The notes under the pieces: generated by a model
Told to the model about the DNA's origin: nothing
The model's database searches: none
Seen by the model: only the letters and a program-made list of their open reading frames with translations
Made by a program: the position numbers and the translations under genes
In this document: positions 48,443 through 61,158 of the stretch, in pieces
Layout of the letters: each line of letters opens with the position of its first letter
Numbering within the stretch: the stretch's first letter is position 1
Assembly: GCF_030272615.1 (NCBI RefSeq)
Contig: NC_081406.1
Location: 140,338,361-140,402,360 of the forward strand
Reading direction: 5' to 3'
From: Cryptomeria japonica
Lineage: Eukaryota; Streptophyta; Pinopsida; Cupressales; Cupressaceae
Length of the DNA stretch: 64,000 bases

Positions 48443-49237
48443 GTTGTTATGATGGTCCTACTTGGATCTAGTTAAACTTTCTATTATTTCATTTTGGGTT
48501 TTTACCAGTTGGTGAAGCCTGTTGGATTTTGGTCTTAGCGAAATTTACGATGGATATAATTGTTTGGTTACTTGATTTAGGTCCATTATATTAATGTAAA
48601 TCATAATATTGGTCAGGTGGTATCGTGTGATGTAATTTTTGTAATTATGGGTTTATGGGTTTAGGGTTTAGCCGACCTTGTCAATAAGGTTGATGATCTC
48701 TATTTATAGGTGACTTATTCATGTAATAGGATGGTTATGATTATCGGTGGTTATGTTTGCATTATCAGTGAAAGGTTTATGTGCGGACAGAGTCATATCA
48801 TTCCAATGAAGGTTGGAAAGGTTTTGTATTGCAGAGAAGACATTAGTGCTTAACCAAAACTATATCAAGCATTAGTAGATGCTACTTTCACAATTCATTT
48901 ATTTCTAGATTGTAGTCCAATTTTTATGTAAGTTAGTGAGACTTCCCTTTGTGATGAGTAGTGTGCTCTAATCCATTGGCCTTTCTACAAAAGCAAACCC
49001 CATTGTAATTATTCAAAATACTACTACAGAGTATTCATCTAATTATGGGTAAGGTATCCCACCGTGGTTTTTCCCTTTCTGGGTTTTCCACGTCAAAATA
49101 TTAGTGTTATGTGTGTTGTGCTTTCATGTTATATTCTTCATTGTGTTGATTTCTTGGTATTCCTAGTTATAAGGTTTTGATATGCATTAGTTTTGTATAT
49201 TGTTAGTAAACTGATTCACCCCCCCTCTCAGTTTACT
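48443..49237 (+). mobile_element. copia-type LTR I
   Basis: It contains the core motif (about 49045-49100) and the end block ctgattcacccccc plus tctcagtttacta. A primer-site-like aggtatcagtgc follows at 49240-49251 (10 of 12 bases as in TGGTATCAGAGC). It was therefore a 5' LTR in plus orientation. Its internal region is not recognisable after the microsatellite. The left end is approximate. Confidence 0.6.
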
Positions 49238-49256
49238 ATAGGTATCAGTGCATTCT

Positions 49257-49302
<46 letters not shown>

Positions 49303-49327
49303 TATATATATATATATATATATATAT
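49257..49327. repeat. (CA)n followed by (TA)n microsatellite
   Basis: About 21 CA units and then about 12 TA units with a ga interruption, directly after the decayed primer site of I. Confidence 0.95.
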
Positions 49328-50408
49328 GAGATGACCTATCCTTTGTGGTGATTATATGAATGTTTTCTTATGTGATGTTTCTATATGCTTTATCATTATG
49401 TGATTTGATGTCATGATTATATATGATGATGCAGTCTATGTATGATGCTTATGGTATGGATGCATGTTTATGATGATCTATGATTACTTATATGATGCAA
49501 TGAAATATATACATGATGTGATGCATTATTTTTATGTTTTTCTTATACTTATGCTATATATGAGTATGCAAATGAATGGATTGCATGAAAATACTTATAT
49601 GAGGTACTAATAAGTGGTGTGTGTAGGATGTGATGCTATTATGATTTATATATGCATATGATGAAATTTACTAAAATGTGATAATGTAGATGAACACTAC
49701 ATGAGATGTAAATATTTTTGGCATGTCATTGCTACTAAGTCATGTGATACCAAGATACATGGACTCGGGAAGGGACAATAGAGGAAAAATGGAAAAAAGG
49801 GGGGGATGGAAGGTAGAAGAAATGGAGGTGAAAAGAGATTCTTCTCCTTTATCATCATTGAGCTTTATTATGGAAAATAGGTTATGACCATCTAGATGTG
49901 TGTTTGACCTAGAAATTCATTCTACCTATTTGCATGGAGATCAAACATACACAAACAAGGAATTCCCTATATCACACTAGACTCATAGTGTCCTCATATC
50001 CTTGGAGAAGCCCTAGTAGTACTAAGATATTATAAACAACCAACAAAATAGGTGAACATATACCCCATCCTCACCTTTCTAGTCAAAGACATCCTAGAGG
50101 TAGAATCTCTAGTTAGAGACATCCTAGAAAAGATAAAAGATATGTCACCAAAAGATAAAATTAAAAGAAAACCAAGACTTGACACCAAAATAAACTATAA
50201 TCCTCAAGTTATTAGTCTCTCTTGCCACATATGTTAACATGTTTGATTTGGTCACAATGTTGTTTTCCTGACAAAGGACAGATAATAGTGAAAAACCATG
50301 TCATTGCCAAAGTATACTAAAAGATTTGATTTGTTGAAAGCTCACTATTGATTGCACTCACTTGAAACTAATTGAATCCATGAAATTGACACTTTTATTG
50401 TGAAGATG
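49328..50408. other. AT-rich DNA, no gene seen
   Basis: Rich in atgatg and tatatg words. I see no domain, no LTR motif and no long conserved frame. It may be the remains of the internal region of I. Confidence 0.4.
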
Positions 50409-50413
50409 AATGA
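50409..50413. repeat. target-site duplication of C, left (aatga)
   Basis: The bases aatga recur at 59089-59093 directly after the 3' LTR of C. Confidence 0.85.
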
Positions 50414-53158
50414 CATTGGCAATATGTAGGAATTGATTATGTGTTGTCATTGATGTCAACACTGCTTCGATTGGACATGGTTTTGGTAGAGGATATTAGA
50501 GATTGTACTCCAATATGTTTAGATTGTTGGATTCGGTTTTGGAAGGATATTCATGATGATTATATGTATGCCATATTCAGTTGGTTTGTGATTTGGTGCT
50601 CTAAAATCTATTGATTATGTTCTAGATTGTCGGTTGATGTTATTGGTCCTGATTGGTGATATTTGATGAAATGGTTAAGTGGTTTTGATGTGGCTTCTAG
50701 AAATGGTTCTTAACATGCTAAAGGTTCTCTTGATCATGTCCCAATTTTTGGTGGCTTTGTATTGGCTAGTGTGAAGATTTGGTGATCATATTTAGGTCCG
50801 GTAGGATATTATATTTTATTGACACTAAGAGTTTTTCCTAGTTGGTGTAATGTGTTGCGGTTGATCCAGAGTCCTCTCCGGAAGTGTTTGATGATTTGAG
50901 GATGTTATTTGGATCCTTGGCTGACATGGGTTGTGATCTAATTATTTTTTTATGCATTGTAACGATAAATTTATATTAGGGTGGCCAACCTACTTGTTTA
51001 GGTCTATGTAACATATAAATATGATAGTAAGATCTCATTGTAGATCATGAATGAATGATGGATGGATTGGATGCATAGATGAGAGATTAACGAGTATATG
51101 TAGATGCAAAATAAGATCTGCAAGGTTGATAGAGGTTGTTGATAAACTTGTATGAGTATTTAGTCCTTTGGTTGTGTTGTAGACAATATGCTTAACCAAA
51201 ATTGTAACCAAACATTAGGAGATGCTATTTTCACAGTTCATTTGCTCCAAATTGTAGTATGATGATTATGTAAGTTAGTGAGACTTCCCTTTTGTGTTGA
51301 GGAGTGTTCTCTAGGCAATTGGCCTGATTGCAAGTGCAATCCCCATTATAATATTTTTACATACTGCTGCAATAGTATTATATGATTGTGGGTAGGGTTT
51401 CCCACCATGGTTTTTTCCTTCACCAGGTTTTCCACGTCAGAATATTGGTTTTGTTGTTAATCATATAGGGTCTGATTAATACAGAGAGGGGGGGTGAATT
51501 AGTATTAACACCACTTGCAAAACTGAAACTTAAAATTATCAAACATTCACCAATCAAACATAAACCAACATTAGAGTCAATTACCAATATCGATATCTAT
51601 TGATAATCATCTGCTAAACTGATATATCAATGTTGCTCATAATTGTTCATTAACCATGCATAAATTAAAGTAAATCATAACATCACATTAGAACATTCAC
51701 CATATGAACACCATGATTTTCACGTGGAAACCCAAATAGGGAAAAAAACCATAGTGGGAATTGGTACCCACAAGAATTGTGCACTCTTTCAGAATGCGCC
51801 CTGTTAGGAGCCTATCCTAGTTAGGATCTTACAAAGGTTCCATGTTAGGAGAAGATCATGTTAGGAGTCACTTGGTTAAGGGATTTAGATGATGAGCCCT
51901 ATTAGGAGCTTTGACCAGTTAGGATCAACCTTGCAAGAGGATTTTGAACTCAGATGTTGAATCACCCTATTAGGGGATTTATAATGTAAGGCCTATTAGG
52001 ACCTACTCGGTTAAGGGATTTTGTCTGTTGCAACTGCTAGGGAATAACAATGAATGATCTGGGTATAGCACTCAATTGCTTGCTTGATCAGATCCAATTA
52101 TGCTCCAAATCTGTAACACTCTGGTAGATCTTTGATACTTTGGTTTGACTTCACACTCTTCTCAAAAACCACTAACACAACAAACAACATCTATACCGAC
52201 ATAAATAAATTTAACAACTAGGTTGGCAACTAAAACCATAGAGACATCAATATTTTACAATACAAATTATCAAGAACCATATCAGATCATCATATAGATT
52301 ATTACAATATTTTACAAGACAATATCAACCGTTGAGTGATTGTAACTCATCACAACAAATCGATTTGATACAAAGTCAAACCCTTACAACACTTTTCTAA
52401 GCGTTTCATTGTTTCCCAAGAGATTCCATCTCCAAACACTCCAAAATAGCAATTTAATTTTCTACGCGGGTTGTGAAACGTCACCTCCAATATTTGAAAT
52501 TGATGTAGATCACCGCCAAACCAAAAATCATTGTCGGTTGAGAGAATTCTTTACTGGTCCTTAAACCCTTCTTAAACCCTAGCAAAAACTCAATAGAAAT
52601 CATAAATAGGACTTCTGATTGCGAAAACATAATGCGGTTTTGGTCAGATACATATCAAATTGATACAAACTCACATTCCAAACCACAACCCCTCAATCAT
52701 CACCAAATGCCATATCCAATCAAAACATTTCCTCATTTACCAGTTAAGGTCCTAATTCCCAGTTTCCTATTTCATTACCAGTAAGCTCTTTCTGATAGAC
52801 CAAAAAGACATATGACAAAATACAACAAAAGTAAACATTAGTTGTCATGAATAAACATTAGTTGCCGTCAATGATAATATAAATAACTAATCAAAGTCAT
52901 CCAATCATGCAATCTCGATCTCTTCATCTCAATGCCTTCACTAAAAATCCTTTATCAATTTAGTGATCATTCTTCATCTGCATCAGTTATGCTAATCATG
53001 CCAATAGTTGTGTGTTGTGTACTCTCATGCTTTATCTTTCATAGTGATGTTCTCATTTTTCTTCGATAGAAGGTTTATAATTTGCAATAATTGTTTAACT
53101 CATGGAAAAAAATTTCACCCCCCCCCCCCCTTCAGTTTTCCTCTGGTTCATTCTAACA
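50414..53158 (+). repeat. 5' LTR of C, interrupted by a solo LTR
   Basis: It starts cattggcaatatg, where the 3' LTR has tgttggcaatatc, so both bases of the usual TG start have changed by transition. It ends ttctaaca. Without the insert at 51455-53006 its length is about 1190 bp, close to the 1204 bp of the partner. Confidence 0.9.
51455..53006 (-). mobile_element. solo LTR of another copia family, reversed
   Basis: 1552 bp starting tgttaatcatatag and ending catgccaata on plus. Flanks are tttgt (51450-51454) and gttgt (53007-53011). The 3' LTR of C has the empty site with a single gttgt. It carries the reversed core motif (51718-51760) and the reversed C-run end block (gagagggggggtgaattag). 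No internal region, so most likely formed by LTR-LTR recombination. Confidence 0.88.
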
Positions 53159-53160
53159 AT

Positions 53161-53172
53161 TGGTATCAAAGC
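53161..53172 (+). other. primer-binding site of C
   Basis: tggtatcaaagc, two bases after the LTR end. One base different from the initiator Met tRNA site. Confidence 0.92.
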
Positions 53173-53213
53173 AAGGTCCTCTCTGTAGAAGCTTAACCAC
53201 TTGAGGAGATCCG

Positions 53214-56200
53214 ATGGCATCAAGTTGTTCATCTAATTTCTACTAGAAGGAGTGTCCTAGATTTCATGGTATAAATTAGAAATTATGGAAGGAGCGAATG
53301 AGGATTCATCTAAGATGTCATGGAGCTGAGATATGGGAAAAAACAAAAAAAGCTTATACACCTCATGATCCTAGTTATGAAACATTGGCACCTGCTGATG
53401 AACATAAGAATGATGATAATGATGTCAGAGAAAAAGAAGCATTTTTAAATGCCCTATCAGATGAAAAATTGTTGAATGTCATATAGCTAGAAAATGCAAA
53501 GAAGATCTGGTTGAAGCTGGAAACTCTATATGAAGGTGACCAAGTAGTAAAGATTGTAAAACTTGAAGGTTACCAAGTGAGATATGAAAATTTGAAGATG
53601 GAAGAAGATGAAAAGATAAGTTCTTTCATGGATAGAGTGAATGAGATTGTCATGGGAATCAAATGTTGCAGTGGAACAGTTAAAAAAGATGAGATCATTT
53701 CAAAAATTCCAAGAGTTATACCTTCGACTTACAAAATGAAAGCTGCTGCAATAAATGAACTCCAGACAATGTCAAATACCCCTATTACCAGAGATACATT
53801 ATTTGGGAAATTGACTGCTTTTGAACTTGAAGAGCTTGGAGATCAGAATGCTACTAAAATAAAAATTGCATTTAAAGCATCTGCCTCCAATAAGAAGAAG
53901 ATAGATTGGAAAGAGTTATATGCTAAAGAGATGGAATCCATTGAAAGAGAGAACATAGAACTTGAAGAATTGGAAGCCCTAATTGCTAGAAGAATCCCTA
54001 AAGGACTAGTTGGAAGTAAGTATGAAGGAAAAGTTCCATTTAAAAGTTTTTCATGCAATATTATTGGTCACTTTGCTTCTAGATGTCTTGAAAGAGATGG
54101 ATGGAATCATGAAAGATTTTTGAGGAATTATAAACCTAATCCGGAATATCAAATCAAACCTAAATATAAAAAGAATAAGGATAAATCATGTTACGATGTT
54201 TGTGATGATGATTTTGATATTACTAATGATTCTAATGATGATGAACCTGTAAGTGGATCTGGTAATGGAAGATTGGGTAGTGGAAAAGATTAGGTCTTTA
54301 TTGCTATCAAGGATGAATCTATGAAACCTGTCAATGATACAACTCATACTGAGGAGAAATCCCTAGCTGCTAAAATTGAAGAGAAAGATGAATGAGTTAT
54401 AAATAGTGGTTGCTCACACCACATGACCAATGATAAGAGGAAATTCCTAACTCTACAAGAATTTGATGGTGGACTAGTCAGATTTGGAGACAACAAGGCA
54501 TGCAAGATAAAAGGAAAAGGAACAATATCCTTGGATGGTAAGAACAATACTGACAATGTTTATTATGTTGAATATTTGAAGCATAATCTCTTGATTGTGG
54601 GAAAAATGGTGGATAGAGGATTTCATTTACAATTCAAAGATGGAAAATGCAAGATTATCAATAGATCTAGATTGGAAATTGAATCTGAAACTTAGACCAA
54701 AGGAAATATCTTTCATTTGAACTCCAGTGAGAAGACTTGCTTGATTGCTTAGATTGATGAAAGTTGGCTATGGCATAAAAGGATGTTTCATGTGAATCTT
54801 GATCACATAGTAAAGATCAATTCAATCAAGGTTGTCAGAGATTTGCCCAAGGTCATCAAGCCTCATAATCTGGTATGTAGAGAATGTCAAATGGGTAAGC
54901 AAGTTAAAACTTCTTTCAAAAACATACATGATAGATCTAATGAAATTCTTTATCTTATTCATACTGATCTATGTGGTCCAACAAGGACTAAAAGCTTTCA
55001 AGGAGATAGATACTTTATGTTTCTTATTGATGATTACTCTAGAATGATGTGGGTTGCATTTTTGAAAGAAAAATTAGAATCCCTTGACAAATTCAAAATA
55101 TTCAAAGCTATGGTTGAGACAGAAACATGATTAAAGATAAAATTCCTAAGATCAAATCAAGGTGGTGAATGTACATCCAGTAAATTCAACAATTTTTGTG
55201 AGAAATATGGAATCAAAAGGCAATTCTTTGGACCTAGAACTCCACAACAAAATGGAGTAGTGGAAAGAAACAACAGAACTATCTTAGATGTTGTAAGGAC
55301 AATGATGATGGAAGACAAATTGCCTCATATTTATTAGAGAGAAGCTATCAGTACTGAAGTATACACTTTCAATAGAATACACATAAAAGGTGATACTGGT
55401 AAGACACCTTATGAATTATGGTTCAGTCATACTCCTATTGTCGAGTATTTCAAAAAAATTGGAAGAAAATACTTATATCAGAAGAGATGATGGAATAGGA
55501 AAATTTGATCCTAGATGTGATGAAGGAATATTCTTGGGTTATTTTACTAAGAGCAAAGCATATGGATGTTTTAATAAAAGATTTCAAAGAATAGTGGAAA
55601 GCACAAATGTCAGAGTGGATGAGCAAAGAAAAAATTAGATAAGATCATATGAGTAATGGACCAGAAGATGAGATTGTTACATCAAAACTAGTAATGCAAG
55701 AATCATATCAGAGCATTGATCCAATTGCTCTGATAACATCTAAAAATTGCACAATAACTATTGAAGAGTGTAAAGAGCTAGAAATTCAAGATAATCCAAA
55801 GACTCCCAAGTATGTAAAGTTGAATCATTTTGAAGATCAAAATATTGGAGATAAGAGAAAAGATGTGATGACAAGAAGAAGGTTAGCTACTGAAGAGGTG
55901 TGTTTAATATCTCAAATTGAACTGGAATCAATTATTGAAGCATGTAAAGATGAGAATTGGATGAAAGCAATGGAAGAGGAATTAAATCAGATAGAAAAGA
56001 ATAACACATGGGAATTGGTTCCTAGGCCTAAAGATAAAAATGTTATTGGAACTAAATGGGTATTCATAAACAAATTAAATGAAGAAGGATAGGTTGTAAG
56101 AAACAAAGATAGATTGGTTTCCAAAGGATACTCAAAACAAGAACAAATTGATTATGATGAAACTTATGCTCTGGTTGCAAGGATTGAAGTACTAAGACTA

Positions 56201-57454
56201 TTTCTTGCCTATGTTGCACACAAGGACTACAAGGTATATCGAATGGATGTCAAATGTGCATTCCTAAATGGAGATCTTGAAGAAGAAGTCTACATTGAGC
56301 AACCTGATGGATTTTCACTATCAAAGGACAAGGACATGGTTTGTAGATTGAGGAAAGCCTTATATGGATTGAAACAAGCCCCTAGAGCCTAGTATGCTAG
56401 ATTGGATAAACATATTTTGAAGCTTGGATTTAGAAAAAGTAATGTTGATAACAACTTATATTATAAGATTGAGCATGATGACATATTGATCATTGAAGTC
56501 TTTGTTGATGATATCATTTTTGGAGGAGAAGAAAATCTATGCATGACATTTTCCAGTGACATGAAGAATGAATTTGAAATGTCTATGATTGGTGAGATAA
56601 AAATCTTCTTAGGTCTGTAGATCACTCAAACTAATAAAAGTATTTTCATTTTTCAAACTAAATATGTGAAAGAATTGCTAAAGAAATTTGGACTTCAAAA
56701 ATCAAAACCAATTGGAACCCCTATGGTAACCAGTTGCAAACTATCAAAGAAAGATGAATCTCCTACAGTGAACTCAACTAGATACACATCAATGATTGGT
56801 GGACTACTGTAATTAACTTAGACTAGACTAGATATAATGAATGTTGTCTACATTGCTTCTAGATTTCAACCTGATCCAAGAGAAAATCATGAAATTATTG
56901 TTAAAAGGATATTCAAATATTTGAAAGGAACAACAGATTATAGGTTATGGTATCCGAAGGATGATGATTTCAGATTATGTGCCTATACAGACTCAAATTG
57001 GGAAGGAGATGTTGATGATCGAAAGAGCACTACAAGTGGCACATTCTTTCTTGGGAATAAATTAGTCTCATGGCTTAGAAAAAAACAATCATGCACTTCA
57101 TTATCCACTATTGAAATTGAATATGCAGCTGCTGCAACAAATTGTACTCATATCTTATGGATGAAGCAAATGTTGAAGGATATAAGGATAATTTATGATG
57201 AGCCTATTCTTATTCACTATGATAATACAACTACTATTGATCTGTCAAAGAATCTAGTATTTCATTCCAAATTAAAACACACATCTATAAGATATAATTT
57301 CTTGAAAGAAAAGGTTGAAGCAAAGGAAGTCGGATTGGTAAATGTACCCACTCAGGAACAAATTGCAGATATTCTAACAAAACCATTGCCTAAGGATACT
57401 TTTAAATACCTCAAAAATAAATTAGGGGTCACCACCCCTTCAGAAGAGACTTAG
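53214..57454 (+). pseudogene. gag-pol: gag-pol remains of C
   Basis: ATG at 53214. Gag runs to about 54290 with a defective knuckle, FSCNIIGHFASRC, lacking the first Cys. The protease motif reads NSGCSHHMT, with Asn where the catalytic Asp should be. The integrase finger ends VCRECQMGK, and its core has HTDLCGP, RSNQGGEC and QNGVVERNN. Reverse transcriptase has VDDIIFGG near 56505. RNase H follows, and the frame ends PSEET at 57454. Gag to integrase lie in one frame to about 55460, the next 190 bp in a second frame, and the rest in a third, so there are two frameshifts. More than ten stops occur, mostly TAG. Inactive. Confidence 0.9.
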
Positions 57455-57870
57455 AGACTTAGAGATGCATCAATCCAGTGAGCTTATCATAAATATCTTC
57501 TAATCCAGGTTGATGAGATGGTGTTGCTACTCAGCGGGAGTAGTTAGCGGATTGGTTCAATACCTTGGCATCAACCCTTCGACATTGATGTCAAAGGGGG
57601 AGATATGTCCATATGAAAAATAGAAAAACATATTCCAGTATGGGGGAGAGACATTTCAAAAAGAGAACCAGATATATCAGACCAGTCAGAGATTAGTTAG
57701 CTCTTTTGTTGTTATATTGGGAGAGATTTTGTTGTTCTTCCTTGGGTAAGATTGTTTAAGAGTTTTATTTTGACTCCTAAAATTTTTTGGTTTTTGGGAG
57801 AGAGTTTCTAGGAGATTATTGGTATTCCTTGGCACTTGGATGTTTTTTACATTCAGTGTTGCCTTTAATG

Positions 57871-57884
57871 TCAAAGGGGGAGAT
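57871..57884 (+). other. polypurine tract of C
   Basis: tcaaagggggagat directly before the 3' LTR start at 57885. Confidence 0.9.
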
Positions 57885-59088
57885 TGTTGGCAATATCGAG
57901 GAATTGATTATGTGTTGTCATTAATGTCAACACTGCTCTGGTTAGTTGCTAACCTACTCTAGTTGGACATGGTTTTAGCAGAGGATATCAGAGATTCTGC
58001 TTTGATATGTTCAGATTGTTGGATTCAGTTTTGGAAGGATATTCATGATGAATATATGTATGTGATATTCAGCTAGTTTGTGATTGGGTGTTTCAGAAAC
58101 TTTTGATTAAGTTCGAGACTGACGGTTGATGTTCTTAGTCCCAGTTGGTGATATTTGATGAAATGGTTAAGTGGTTTTGATGCAGCTTCTAGAAATGGTT
58201 CTTAGCATGCTAAAGGTGTTCTTGATTGTGTCTTAACTTTTGGGTGGCTTCACATTGGCTAGTGTGAAGATTTGGTGATCCTATTTGGGTCCAATAGGAT
58301 ATTCCGTGTTATTGACATTAAGGATTTTTCCTGGTTGGTGTAACGTGTTGTGATTGATCCAGAATCCTTTTCAGAAGTGTTTGATAATTTGAGGATGTTA
58401 TTTGGATCCTTGACCGATATGGGTTGTGATCCAATTATTGTTTTATGCATTGTGATGATAAATTTATATTAGGGTGGCTGACCTACTTGTTTAGGTCTAT
58501 GTAACGTATAAATATGATTGTAAGATCTCATTGTAGATCATGAATGGATGATGGATGGATTGGATGCACAGATGAGTAATTAACGAATATATGTAGATGT
58601 GAAATAAGGTCTACAAGGTTGATAGAGGTTGTTGATCAAGTTGTATGAGGATTTAGTCCTCCAGTTGTGTTGTAGACAATATGCTTAACTAGAACTATAA
58701 TCAAGCATTAGGAGATGCTATTTTGATAGTTCATTTCCTCCAGATTGTAGTCCGATGATTATGTAACTCAATGAGACTTCCCTTTTGTGTTGAGGAGTAT
58801 CCTCTAGGTGGTTGGCTTGATTGCAAGTGCAATCCCCATTGCAATATTTTCACATACTGTGGCAAAAGTATTATCTGATTGTGGGTAGGGTTTCCCACTT
58901 TGGTTTTTCCCTTCACTAGGTTTTCCATGTCAAAATATTGGTGTTGTGTGTTGTGTATTCTCATGCTTTATCTTTCATAGTGTTGTTCTAATTTTGCTCG
59001 GTAGAAGGTTTATAATCTACAATAATTGTTTAACTTGTGGAAAATTGATTCACCCCCCCTCTTAGTTTTCCTCTGTTTCATTCTAACA
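57885..59088 (+). repeat. 3' LTR of C (1204 bp)
   Basis: Starts tgttggcaatatcgagg and ends ttctaaca, the same end as the 5' LTR. The core motif lies at about 58880-58935. Confidence 0.93.
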
Positions 59089-59093
59089 AATGA

Positions 59094-59457
59094 AAATTTA
59101 TTACGGATTGGCAATGCAAGTGACCTTTTATTGCAGATTGTTCATGAAAAGAAGGAAGAATGAAAATATGATGCTCCTCAAAACATGTGATGCTAGACAT
59201 TCCACTTCCATTACTAGATTTAAGATTTTGCCCTAGTTACAAATTGGACCTAATTTATTATCAAAGGAAAGGGTGAAAAGGGTTTTATTATGAATGTTGA
59301 ACCAATCTTAGGTATATAAATAACAAGCCATTATGGGAATCATTGTAACATCAATGCCATTAACTCTCACGCTTTCTAGGTAATTGTTATAGCTCCAAAA
59401 AGCTCTCTATTTAATCAGCTCTGCAAGTTTCAAAATTTGGTTGTGAGTAGTGACATC
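59094..59457 (+). promoter_or_regulatory. upstream region of gene J with TATA box
   Basis: tatataaa at 59313-59320 lies 138 bp before the ATG at 59458, which allows a 5' UTR of about 105 bases. No LTR motif is seen here, so J appears to have had its own promoter. Confidence 0.5.
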
Positions 59458-61158
59458 ATGGGTGGAAATAGGAGGTGATATGAACCAAGTAGCTGTAAAG
59501 AATGGAAACAAAAGGAAGAGGTGTGGGGTATTTTGCAGAAGGGTGGTCTCTCAAAATTCATAGAGAGACTCCACAGCCGAGATGGTATGGTAACTAGTCT
59601 TTTCTGCAAGAATTGGAAGAAGGATATGTTAAAAATGGGCGACCAAATGGTGGAAATCGATGAAGATTTAATTTCTCAAGCCACGAGCCTCACCAGGGAA
59701 GGTTGCAACTTCTACAGAGACAGGAAGGTCAGCAGGGAAGCTATTGAAAGGTACTCGGTAACTGAGAAAGAGAAAAAATGACTGGTAAAGTTGAGCAAAA
59801 CCTACTACCCACCTAGGGCTTTTGCCAAACCCTGGTGGGAGATTCTCTTTGTTTTAATGCGGTATATTACTCTAGATGGTAGGTTTATGAAAGTTTATGG
59901 GTATCACTTTGTTCTGTTGAATCACTTTAGGCACAATGATAAGGTGAATTTCCCTTATTTCTTGCTTTGCTCGATGAATGCATCCTTTAAGGCCTACAAA
60001 GAGAATCCTATGGGTGACACTGCAATGCACCAAGGCCTAATGGTCCTAATTTATGAACATTTAAAGGCCAACCAAATTGCTCGGATGCAACCCTCTATGG
60101 ACTCTGAGGAAGAAATGTCTGATTCTGCCTTTTCAGAGGAGGAGGAATCCAATAATGGCTCTTCATCTGATATAGAGGATAGTTCTAATGATTCAGAGTA
60201 TGAAAGTAGTAAGAAGAGGAACACAAGACCCTCATCATCCAAGGGCAAAAATCTTCAAAACAAACCCCTAATCAACATCTCTTCGGAAGAGGAGGATTCA
60301 GATTATTTTGAGAAGAAGAACCCTAAAGAGTTGCTGAAGAAGAAAATAAAAAACCAAACCCAAACCTAGAAAAAGCATAAGAAAAAAGAGGAGACTGGCA
60401 AGGAACCAGAAGCTGACAAGCAAGCAAGGACCCTGGAAACCAAGCACGACTTGGAAAAGGAGACCATGGAAGAGACTCTCAAGGCTACTGACACTATTTC
60501 CACCCTCCACATCCCCAAAGAAGAATAGGTCACCCCTGGAAAAGTGGCTCCCCCTTATGGCCCTCCTCTCGAGGGCTTGCATGGTTTCATGGAAACAATG
60601 GAGTGGCTCATTAATGGTTACAAGAAAGCTGTGGATGAGTATAAAAAACTCTGCAACAGAGTCTTGATTCTGGAGACCATTAATACAGGGGAGGGGAATA
60701 CAATGGCCGACTATATTTAGGACCTGAAAAACACCATTGCTAAAGTGGAAGACATCAGAGATGCTTTCAACCCCAGGTTTGAGAAGATTGAAAAGGAGAT
60801 GCTGGACAGAAAAAGCCTTGCGGATACTAGCAAAAAAACCCTCTCGGACACTATTACCAAAGTGGAAAAAATTGAGGAGTGCCTGAAGAATATCACGGAG
60901 CAGAGCCTAAGTATCCTAAAGATCTCGGCCAACAACACCCACACCCTCATCAGCAAGCTTGATGATGACAAGGAAATCTAGGACTTAGACCTGGAAGCTG
61001 AAGGAACAATGGAAGCTCAAGGTCCCAGAACCTGCACCAGAGGCAAGAGGAAGGAAAAGAAACTAAACAAGGATCTAGAAGATCTGAAAGCTGTCGGGGC
61101 CACCTATGACGAGTCGGTGATAAAGGTGGAGGATCTGCTAAAGAAAATTGTTGTGTAG
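59458..61158 (+). pseudogene. gene J: globular domain, acidic linker, coiled coil
   Basis: One frame of 566 codons from the ATG at 59458 to TAG at 61156, with six stops (59476 and 59779 TGA; 60367, 60526, 60718 and 60979 TAG) and no frameshift. The N-terminal part has PPRAFAKPWWEILFVLMRYI and VYGYHFVLLNHFRH, placed like the core blocks of the F and E proteins. Then comes a Ser/Glu-rich acidic linker (60100-60300), a Lys-rich stretch, and a long helical C-terminal part (60580-61150) likely to be a coiled coil. No enzyme motif. The frame ends close to basic KRKEKK. Probably cargo of a non-autonomous element; no element ends were found around it. Function unknown. Confidence 0.7.

Larger units (their letters stand above)
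50414..59088 (+). mobile_element. complete but decayed Ty1/copia retrotransposon C
   Basis: Two LTRs (the first split by a solo LTR), aatga duplication, primer-binding site, polypurine tract, and gag-pol remains in the copia order. About 7.1 kb without the nested LTR. Older than D by its many stops and two frameshifts. Confidence 0.93.
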
